Shown piece by piece: positions 7,760-12,671 of a stretch of DNA of 12,671 nucleotides. The notes beneath the pieces are model-generated. The model saw only the letters and a list, made by a program, of their open reading frames with translations. It had not been told where the DNA came from and searched no databases. Position numbers and translations under genes: made by a program. This stretch comes from Bryobacterales bacterium (lineage in GTDB: Bacteria > Acidobacteriota > Terriglobia > Bryobacterales > Bryobacteraceae). Numbering within the stretch: the first letter of the stretch is position 1; every line of letters begins with the position of its first letter. The stretch covers positions 1-12,671 of the forward strand of contig PLRZ01000254.1 in NCBI GenBank assembly GCA_003164075.1, written 5' to 3'.

Positions 7760-8053
7760 CTAACGCCAGTGCCCCTCCACCATGACATAGCCGCCCCGCT
7801 GGTGAACCCAGCGGTGGGCAACCCAGTGGGCACCCGGCCGTGGAGGCTGTTCCCACCTTCCCGGAGCCCAGCCGTAGGCGTTGCCATCCCAACGCTGGTA
7901 CCCCGAAATCCACACATGGGTACGGCTGGGTGGCGGCCCCCGCTTCTCGACTACGATACGGGGCGGCGCGATGCGAACCACAACATCGGCCGCCGCGGCG
8001 CTGAAAACCATCGCACCTGCGAAAACCAATCCGATCAATCGCTTTGAAATCAT
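7760..8053 (-). CDS. Small secreted YXWGXW-repeat protein
   Basis: This 97-residue protein has a signal peptide (MISKRLIGLVFAGAMVFSAAAA) and a Pro/Arg-rich linker (RIAPPRIVVEKRGPPP). Its aromatic C-terminal region is typical of the YXWGXW/WXXGXW repeat family (PF12779): HVWISGYQRWDG, then YGWAPGRWEQPP, AHWVAHRWVHQRGGYV and the terminal VEGHWR. Each unit has the form W-x-x-G-x-W or a variant and probably forms a short beta element. Members are small periplasmic or outer-membrane-associated proteins of unknown function, common in Acidobacteria and Proteobacteria. GGAGAC (8061-8066) lies 7 bases before the ATG. The gene is convergent with the PLC-like gene, and its 3' end lies 23 bases from the long palindromic repeat. 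Confidence 0.9.
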   Translation of the reverse strand: MISKRLIGLVFAGAMVFSAAAADVVVRIAPPRIVVEKRGPPPSRTHVWISGYQRWDGNAYGWAPGRWEQPPRPGAHWVAHRWVHQRGGYVMVEGHWR

Positions 8054-8098
8054 AGTAATTGTCTCCGTCTCAAGTTACACAAGGCCGCGAGCCAATCC

Positions 8099-8116
8099 GG
8101 CGGCACGTGTGCCGCC
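8099..8116. repeat. Palindrome upstream of the YXWGXW gene
   Basis: GGCGGCACGTGTGCCGCC has eight perfectly paired positions on each side of a 2-base centre. It lies 46 bases upstream of the YXWGXW start codon, where it could be an operator bound by a dimeric regulator. It could equally be one more short dispersed palindrome. No known binding consensus is recognised. Confidence 0.5.
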
Positions 8117-8308
8117 TAGGTCACCTCGCTATGAGCGTGGATAGTGCACGTGGGTGGCCGCGCGCACACCTTTAGGAATCGCGCAAGAATAACTTCGCAT
8201 TACGCGTCGTGGCGCAGATTATCAGTCCGGATAGCGCCGAGACGTCGCCCCGCAAGTGTTGCCGGGCGCTCGAACTCAAACGCCGCTCGCTGACGAGCGT
8301 GTTGGAGC

Positions 8309-8478
8309 GTGGGGCAGCGGGCTTGGTTCAGCGCAAGCGGGCAGGCGAGCACCGCCTGCCCCACCTGTGGGCCTGTCACAATTCCCCCGCCGGACTACCG
8401 TTCCGGCGAAACGAGCGTGCAAAAGCATACGAACGATATTGGCCGGGAAAGGACACCAAGGCTAAAGCGCTGCCCCAC
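8309..8478. repeat. 170-base segment bounded by 11-base inverted repeats
   Basis: GTGGGGCAGCG at 8309-8319 is perfectly inverted as CGCTGCCCCAC at 8468-8478. A third partial copy, CTGCCCCAC, lies at 8356-8364, next to a perfect 9-base stem (GGGCAGGCG, loop AGCAC, CGCCTGCCC; 8339-8361). The outer repeats could be the ends of a small non-autonomous element, but the flanking bases show no target-site duplication. A cluster of dispersed GC-rich repeats is equally likely. Confidence 0.4.
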
Positions 8479-8512
8479 ATCTCGTAACGCTGTAGTATTA
8501 AGTTAGAACACC

Positions 8513-8743
8513 ATGAATAAAAGACTAGAAAAGAAGCACAAACGCCAAGTCTCGCGCGCCAAGCTGCGAGTCAAAGTGTCGGAGCCGGACCTGAGAACAC
8601 CGGAACAGGTGAGTGAGGCCCGCGAGGTGAGCCGTAGCGTGGCCGGCCGGCGTGACGCCCTCCGCGAACCATATGCCACGCCGTCCATCCGGAATCACTC
8701 GAGTTCAGCCGCTGACGTTACGGCGAAAGCCGACTCGAGATGA
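8513..8743 (+). CDS. Small basic protein of unknown function
   Basis: I do not recognise this 76-residue protein. The first 25 residues are strongly basic (MNKRLEKKHKRQVSRAKLRVK). The rest is polar and probably disordered, with no cysteine, no membrane segment and no signal peptide. The stop codon overlaps the start of the zinc-ribbon gene in an ATGA arrangement (8740-8743), which implies translational coupling and is the main evidence that the gene is real. There is no clear ribosome binding site before the ATG. A TAGTAT sequence at 8493-8498 could be a -10 box giving a very short leader, but no matching -35 is seen. The basic N-terminus could contact nucleic acid, though that is only a guess. 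Confidence 0.55.
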   Translation: MNKRLEKKHKRQVSRAKLRVKVSEPDLRTPEQVSEAREVSRSVAGRRDALREPYATPSIRNHSSSAADVTAKADSR

Positions 8744-8931
8744 CGATTCGCTCCACAGTGGGGCTGTTTTCTCCATGCTGTCCCCACTGCAAGTCGATCG
8801 ATTATAGAGTTGTCAGCGCTCGAAACGGCATCGAAAGAGCCATCCATTGGCTGCTTCAATCCTATCGGTGCGGCCTTTGTGGCCATCACTTCTTCCTGTC
8901 CCGATGGCAAACCGCCGTCCGGGAAGTTTGA
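8740..8931 (+). CDS. Small zinc-ribbon protein
   Basis: This 63-residue protein has two CxxC knuckles, Cys14-x2-Cys17 (CPHC) and Cys44-x2-Cys47 (CGLC), that should bind one zinc ion in a zinc-ribbon fold. Between them lies SARNGIERAIHWLLQSYR, and after the second knuckle GHHFFLSRW, the typical end of a C-x-x-C-x-x-x-F-F ribbon. Such small ribbons occur as nucleic-acid or protein-binding modules, but the specific role is unknown. Its ATG overlaps the stop of the preceding small gene by 4 bases (ATGA), so translation is probably coupled, and there is no independent ribosome binding site. It ends 11 bases before the 3' end of the convergent hemoglobin-ankyrin gene. Confidence 0.75.
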   Translation: MTIRSTVGLFSPCCPHCKSIDYRVVSARNGIERAIHWLLQSYRCGLCGHHFFLSRWQTAVREV

Positions 8932-8942
8932 CCGGCCGCGTC

Positions 8943-9959
8943 CTACGGGCCGACGTAGGAGCGCAGTAATTCAGCTACGTGGAGCTTCCTGCAATTGATG
9001 GCACGCTGCAGAGGTGTGTCGCCACGGCGGTCCACCGCATCAATGGTAGCGCCACAGTCCAACAGAGCCTTCGCGACCACGGCGTTGCCGCGGCGGGCCG
9101 CCATGTGGAGCGGAGTACACCGTGTCACGCCGTCACGCGCGTCCACCCTGGCGCCGGCGCGAACCAGCGCATGGACTATGTCCGCGGATTCCGCGCCTGC
9201 GCACTCGTTTCCCTGGCAATACAGGGCCGTGTGGTCGCCGCCATCGAGGCCGTTGGGGTCCGCGCCAAGGCTGAGAAGCAACTCCACCGTGGCTAAACTG
9301 CCTGCGCCCGCCGCGGCATGCAACAAGCTCCGGCCGCCGTACCGCTGGTGGACCAGTGAAGGGTCGCAAACCAGTTGTTCGTGCGTGTAAGTCAGCAGCG
9401 CGCTGTTCCCGTCGCCGATCATAAGCGCCAGCAAGCCGGGCAAAACGCCTCGGTCGCAATCCCTGGCCAACTGGATGGCGCCGTCCGCATCGCCCACCCG
9501 TATCGCCGCCACCGTTTGGTCCAGGGCTCGCTGCGCTTTCCAGCGCTGGGCCAGTTCCCGGCTCATTTCGGCGGTAACCGGCTCCACGCCGATCGCAAAG
9601 GCGGACGCGCGATTGAAGAAGTTCTTCAGGTTGCTGCGAGCCGGCTCCTCGATTCCGGCATCTTTAAGAGCTTCGCCCATGTGGCGCAACCAGGCATCCC
9701 GGTGCTGCCGCTCGATCCGGAAGCGCTGGTGCGATTCGTGCAGGCTCAACCAGTGCCGGCGTTGCGATTGCTCGCTCGGGCCGCCCAGGAACTGCACCAA
9801 AAAAGCGGCGAACTCCTCAATGGCGCACTGCAAGCTCTTTCCGGGAAAGAGCGGACGCAGCAGGGCATCGCGTTCCACGCGCGCGTAGAGTGCCTTCGAC
9901 AGTTTGCGGCACGTGCGCGCGCCGCCGATTTCTTCAAAGAGGCGCGGGTCCGGGCTCAA
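8943..9959 (-). CDS. Truncated hemoglobin (group II-like) fused to ankyrin repeats
   Basis: From this start the protein has 338 residues. Residues about 6-120 are a truncated hemoglobin: LFEEIGG, the helix-B Tyr25 (KALYARVERD), PLFPGKS, EEFAAFLVQFLGGP at about 48-61, a proximal His at His77 (ESHQRFRI), and RDAWLRHM with Trp90 at the group II G8 position. Residues about 120-205 form a helical linker. Residues about 208-338 contain three to four ankyrin repeats (GGRSLLHAAAGAGSLATVEL, then RCTPLHMAARRGNAVVAKAL, DTPLQRA). The globin should bind heme and a gas ligand, and the ankyrin part should bind a protein partner. The fusion suggests a heme-based sensor or adaptor. The start is uncertain. An in-frame ATG at 10106 would overlap the upstream VOC gene by 41 bases and add 49 Cys/Gly/Ser-rich residues. 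I prefer the TTG at 9957-9959, just before the globin begins, although its GGGGG is about 10 bases away. Confidence 0.85.
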   Translation of the reverse strand: MSPDPRLFEEIGGARTCRKLSKALYARVERDALLRPLFPGKSLQCAIEEFAAFLVQFLGGPSEQSQRRHWLSLHESHQRFRIERQHRDAWLRHMGEALKDAGIEEPARSNLKNFFNRASAFAIGVEPVTAEMSRELAQRWKAQRALDQTVAAIRVGDADGAIQLARDCDRGVLPGLLALMIGDGNSALLTYTHEQLVCDPSLVHQRYGGRSLLHAAAGAGSLATVELLLSLGADPNGLDGGDHTALYCQGNECAGAESADIVHALVRAGARVDARDGVTRCTPLHMAARRGNAVVAKALLDCGATIDAVDRRGDTPLQRAINCRKLHVAELLRSYVGP

Positions 9960-10065
9960 CGCAAGCGAACCCCCAGCGGACGGCCTTCGAAGACAGCGTG
10001 TTTTGAGAGCACACTCGATTTCAACACAATGAGAGCCAAATGGTCCACACGCACCCAACTGGCCG

Positions 10066-10398
10066 CTACTTCCGCCGGAACTCCAACAATTCCACGGGAG
10101 CGCCATCGGCGAGAATCATCGCGACGGTCACGCCTTCCGAAGGACTGTTCGGTTCAATCAGAATCTCCCGTCCTACGAGTGCCGCCGCCAGGTCGTCAAC
10201 TTCAAAGGCTACGTGGGGTACGGTTTTGACCACTTCGGGAAAAGCCGCATCGGCGTCGAAGCGCATCCATTGAACGCCATAGGGGCTGGATTCAAACCCC
10301 GAAGCGTACACTTTCAATTCCGGCAAATGTAGCTCGCCCGGGTGCTCCGTCGCACTCGGAATGCCCAGGTGATGGTATCGCCAACCATTTTCCGCCAC
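10066..10398 (-). CDS. VOC-superfamily (glyoxalase/bleomycin-resistance-like) protein
   Basis: This protein of about 110 residues folds as two beta-alpha-beta-beta-beta units. The N-terminal unit reads GWRYHHLGIPSATEHPGE, and the second PHVAFEVDDLAAALVGREIL, ending DGAPVELLEFRRK. Possible metal-site residues are His9/His10, His62 and Glu104, the His-His-Glu pattern of VOC enzymes. The reaction and substrate are unknown. It is too short for two full VOC domains and would act as a dimer. The start is uncertain. The GTG at 10398 gives MAENGWRYHHLG, the expected beginning for the domain, while a GTG at 10434 would add 12 residues (VRTRQDHEPPPA). Neither has a strong ribosome binding site. A longer open frame reaching 10752 runs antisense through the NagB-like gene and is not credible. 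The gene is divergent from the NagB-like gene and upstream of the hemoglobin-ankyrin gene on the same strand. Confidence 0.8.
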   Translation of the reverse strand: MAENGWRYHHLGIPSATEHPGELHLPELKVYASGFESSPYGVQWMRFDADAAFPEVVKTVPHVAFEVDDLAAALVGREILIEPNSPSEGVTVAMILADGAPVELLEFRRK

Positions 10399-10491
10399 CG
10401 CCGGCGGTGGCTCGTGATCCTGCCGCGTTCTCACTCTACGAAAGTAGCATGTCGCACTCGCGGCGGCATACCATGATTCTGTGCTGGCATT

Positions 10492-11271
10492 ATGCTGAAG
10501 AATCGCTTTGTGGTGGACCGTCTCGCCGTGTCCATATACCCTGACCGCCGCGAGGCTGGCGTGGCGAGCGCCGCCGAGGCGTCCGCCATTATCCGCGCCG
10601 CCATCGCGAAAGATAACCGCGCCGCCGTGGTCTTTGCCGCCGCGCCTTCGCAGAATGAATTCCTGGCGCAGTTGCGCGCCGATTCTTCCATCGACTGGCG
10701 GCGCGTCACGGCTTTCCACCTGGACGAATACGCCGACATCCCCGCCGCCCATCCCGCCTCATTCCGCCGCTTTCTGCGCGAGCGGCTGATGGACCATGTG
10801 CCGCTGGCCGCGTTCCACCAGTTGGCGGGCGACGCTCCGGATCTCGATGCCGAGGCTGATCGCTACCAGCGCCTCCTGGCGGAGCAGCCGCCGGTGCTGG
10901 TCGCGCTGGGCATCGGCGAGAATGGCCATCTGGCATTCATCGATCCGGGAGAATGCGATTTCCACGACCCTCGCGACGTTCGCATCGTCAATCTGGACGA
11001 TGCCTGCCGGCGGCAACAGGTTCATGACGGCTCGTTCGAATGCGTGGAAGACGTGCCGCGCCGCGCCTTATCGCTCACCCTTCCGTTCTTCCTGCGGACG
11101 CCGCATGCCGTGGCGACCGTGCACGGGACCGCCAAAGCCCCCGCCGTGCGCGATACGCTGGAAGGCCCGATTGACCCGCGCTGTCCCGCATCCATCCTGC
11201 GCCGGCATGCCGGTGCGGCCCTCTTCCTGGACCGGGATTCGGCCGCGCTCCTCCCGCGCGACCGCGACTGA
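10492..11271 (+). CDS. NagB-like glucosamine-6-phosphate deaminase family protein
   Basis: This 259-residue protein belongs to the NagB/6-phosphogluconolactonase superfamily, whose NagB members convert glucosamine-6-phosphate to fructose-6-phosphate and ammonia. It has AAAPSQNEF near 50-57 (the phosphate-loop position), FHLDEY with Asp78 equal to the catalytic Asp72 of E. coli NagB, and LGIGENGHLAFIDPGE at 139-154. His146 corresponds to catalytic His143. The positions equivalent to Asp141 and Glu148 are Asn144 and Asp151. I recall a subfamily with ENGH annotated as glucosamine-6-phosphate deaminase, so this is likely a natural variant. Its activity or substrate could differ from true NagB. 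RRQQVHDGSF and CPASILRRHAGAALFLDRDS complete the typical C-terminal half. There is no strong ribosome binding site before the ATG. The glycosyltransferase gene starts 9 bases downstream and is probably co-transcribed. Confidence 0.88.
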   Translation: MLKNRFVVDRLAVSIYPDRREAGVASAAEASAIIRAAIAKDNRAAVVFAAAPSQNEFLAQLRADSSIDWRRVTAFHLDEYADIPAAHPASFRRFLRERLMDHVPLAAFHQLAGDAPDLDAEADRYQRLLAEQPPVLVALGIGENGHLAFIDPGECDFHDPRDVRIVNLDDACRRQQVHDGSFECVEDVPRRALSLTLPFFLRTPHAVATVHGTAKAPAVRDTLEGPIDPRCPASILRRHAGAALFLDRDSAALLPRDRD

Positions 11272-11280
11272 GCCAGCCCG

Positions 11281-12671
11281 ATGCGGGATTTCTTTCTTCG
11301 CGGATCGGTCGCGCTCGGCATCGCCACGGCAGTGGTCACGGAACTCTTGAGCCCGTTCCATCTGCTGCGGCGCGGACCCGTCATCGCCGCCTGGCTCCTG
11401 ATTCTGGCGCTCGCGGCGTTGGTAAGGAGCCGCGATGCACTCAGACCCAACCGCTTGCTTACGCGCGCGGCTCGGCATGCGCATTTTGACGGAGCCGGGC
11501 CCAGAGGGCACCCCGTGAGGGAGCGATTGCGCACGTTCGAGACATTTGGTCAGCTTATTGTTTCGCGGCCCCTGATTCGTCCCAAGCTGCCGCGGATGGT
11601 TGTCCGCCCTCTGGAAGCGATCCTCACGCTGGCCTGCGCGGCGATTGCAGCCACAGTTGCCGTCACGGCGTTTCTCAGTCCGCCGAACTCCGCGGACGCC
11701 ATGGCGTACCACCTGCCGCGCGTCATCTATTGGGCGCAGGCCGGCAGTGTCGCGTTCTTCCCCACGCCCTACTTCAACCAAATCAGCCTCCAACCTCTGG
11801 CGGAGTACTTCGCCCTGCACACCTACCTGCTCTCCGGCGGCGACCGTTTCGTCAACCTGCTCACCTGCGGCGCGTTTATCGGTTCCATAGTGGGAGTCTC
11901 CGCGCTTGCCGGAGCGCTCGGCGCGGGCTCCCGGGGACAAGCCTTCGCAGCGCTCTTTTGCGCCACGCTTCCCAACGGGATCCTGCAGGCCTCCGGCGCC
12001 AAGAATGAGTGGATGCTGGCCCTGTGGCTCATTTGCGCCGCTTATTTCGCCGCCCGCCGGAACGCCCCATTCGCCGGTATGTCGCTGGGCCTGGCGCTGG
12101 CCACGAAGGCGACCGCGTACCTGTTCGCGCCGCCGCTTCTCCTCGTCATCCTGCTGATTCGCCGCCCGCCCATTCGCGCGCGTTCTCTCGGGTGGATCGC
12201 GGCCGGCGTTCTGCTGGTGAACACTCCTCAATATGTGCGCAATCTGCGTCTCAGCGGTTCTCCGATGGGATACGATTCCGCGCAGGGCGACGGCTTATTT
12301 CGCTGGCGTAATGAGCATCCCGGCTGGAAGTCGACGGTTTCGAATCTGATCCGCCACACCAGCGAACAACTGGGCGACCGGCGTCCGCGCTGGAACCAGG
12401 CGGTCTTCCGCACCGCCCTGGCGCTCCACCGGGCGCTGGGCATCGACCCCGACGACCGCGATACTACCTGGCCCTATGCCCAATTCACTCCGCCGCAGAA
12501 TGCCAATCACGAAGCCGACGGCAACAACCGCTGGCACCTGCTGCTGCTCTCGATCGCCGCGCTCTTCGCCGTGGCCACGCGCAAGCGCCCCTGGATTCTC
12601 TATGGCGCCGGCCTGCTGGCGGCGTTTCTCCTGTACTGCTTCTATTTGAAGTGGCAGCCTTTCATGGTGCG
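11281..12671 (+). CDS. Multi-pass membrane glycosyltransferase (GT39/PMT-like), N-terminal part
   Basis: At least 463 residues are visible, and the gene runs off the right edge. It is an integral membrane protein with hydrophobic segments near residues 8-26, 33-49, 112-132, 194-213, 240-257, 264-295, 303-315, 418-432 and 440-456. Between segments three and four is a long loop, SPPNSADAMAYHLPRVIYWA (133-152), followed by FFPTPYFNQISLQPLAEY. It places an Asp-containing motif where GT-C glycosyltransferases of the PMT/ArnT type carry their catalytic acidic residue. Such enzymes move sugars from polyprenyl-phosphate carriers onto lipids or proteins at the periplasmic face. The acceptor is unknown. 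Residues about 71-82 (GAGPRGHPVRER) are encoded by a copy of a dispersed repeat. The ATG is 9 bases after the NagB-like gene and lacks a ribosome binding site, so coupling to that gene is likely. Confidence 0.8.
   Translation, partial: MRDFFLRGSVALGIATAVVTELLSPFHLLRRGPVIAAWLLILALAALVRSRDALRPNRLLTRAARHAHFDGAGPRGHPVRERLRTFETFGQLIVSRPLIRPKLPRMVVRPLEAILTLACAAIAATVAVTAFLSPPNSADAMAYHLPRVIYWAQAGSVAFFPTPYFNQISLQPLAEYFALHTYLLSGGDRFVNLLTCGAFIGSIVGVSALAGALGAGSRGQAFAALFCATLPNGILQASGAKNEWMLALWLICAAYFAARRNAPFAGMSLGLALATKATAYLFAPPLLLVILLIRRPPIRARSLGWIAAGVLLVNTPQYVRNLRLSGSPMGYDSAQGDGLFRWRNEHPGWKSTVSNLIRHTSEQLGDRRPRWNQAVFRTALALHRALGIDPDDRDTTWPYAQFTPPQNANHEADGNNRWHLLLLSIAALFAVATRKRPWILYGAGLLAAFLLYCFYLKWQPFMV
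11491..11525. repeat. Half copy of the 7648-7736 palindromic repeat inside a coding sequence
   Basis: These 35 bases (beginning GGAGCCGGGCCCAGAGGGCA) match the right arm 7698-7732 at 32 of 35 positions. They match the inverted left arm of that repeat even better, with one difference in 34. Six bases of the loop (GCGCAT, 11479-11484) also recur just upstream. The opposite arm is absent. The copy lies in frame in the glycosyltransferase gene and encodes about 12 residues without introducing a stop. Confidence 0.85.

Larger units (their letters stand above)
8054..8512. other. 459-base intergenic region with several hairpins and short inverted repeats
   Basis: No convincing gene is present. Short open frames here have composition dictated by the repeats. 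The region holds the promoter of the YXWGXW gene and presumably that of the small plus-strand genes. Visible structure includes a near-perfect palindrome at 8099-8116, a stem CGCTCG-ctga-CGAGCG at 8284-8299, and a stem with 9-base arms at 8339-8361. It also includes inverted copies of GTGGGGCAGCG at 8309-8319 and 8468-8478. The last three suggest remnants of repetitive DNA. Confidence 0.6.

Noticed and set aside
8209..8487. Open frame of 92 residues in the intergenic region
   Set aside because: It is made largely of hairpin and inverted-repeat DNA, has no ribosome binding site and resembles no family.
10399..10752. N-terminal extension of the VOC gene
   Set aside because: The extra residues are antisense to the NagB-like gene and show no family similarity. 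The VOC domain begins just after the GTG at 10398.
11068..12231. A 387-residue open frame on the minus strand
   Set aside because: It is antisense to the NagB-like and glycosyltransferase genes and has an Arg/Gly/Gln-rich, non-protein-like composition.

Overview
This window looks like a chromosomal segment of a GC-rich Acidobacteriota bacterium, most likely a relative of Candidatus Solibacter/Bryobacterales. That placement is inferred from recalled similarity of the protein types (SYLF plus OmpA pair, YXWGXW protein, Zn-dependent phospholipase C-like protein, NagB-like deaminase with an ENGH motif). No search was run. The left half is a chaperone and envelope/stress block, and the right half is a more mixed accessory stretch.

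Layout. Bases 1-5817 are all read on the minus strand. In transcription order they are: a DksA/TraR-type zinc-finger protein, a Crp/Fnr regulator, a secreted SYLF protein tightly followed by a coiled-coil OmpA-family protein, a 70-residue KOW-like protein, groES, and groEL (cut by the left window edge). The KOW-like gene, groES and groEL are closely spaced and probably form one operon. At 5818-6107 transcription diverges. To the right on the plus strand lie a broken csbD-like gene and a secreted Zn-dependent phospholipase C-like protein that starts at a GTG. A long palindromic repeat (7648-7736) separates the latter from a convergent YXWGXW small secreted protein. A 459-base stretch without a convincing gene but rich in hairpins follows. 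Next come two overlapping small genes: a basic protein of unknown function and a zinc-ribbon protein.

From 10398 back to 8943, on the minus strand, are a VOC (glyoxalase-like) protein and an unusual fusion of a group II truncated hemoglobin to ankyrin repeats. Divergently on the plus strand are a NagB-like sugar-phosphate deaminase and, 9 bases later, the start of a multi-pass membrane glycosyltransferase that runs off the right edge.

The most notable observations are: (1) a dispersed palindromic repeat whose half copy is embedded in frame in the glycosyltransferase gene, 3.8 kb from a complete hairpin copy; (2) the truncated hemoglobin-ankyrin fusion; (3) a csbD-like gene disabled by what looks like an internal deletion at short overlapping homology; (4) the Asp-to-Asn and Glu-to-Asp changes at NagB catalytic positions; (5) the KOW-like protein gene placed directly ahead of groESL. 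I did not see a CRISPR array, a tRNA, an rRNA or a transposase. Several start codons were moved from the first ATG to sites with a good ribosome binding site, and each case is explained in its entry.
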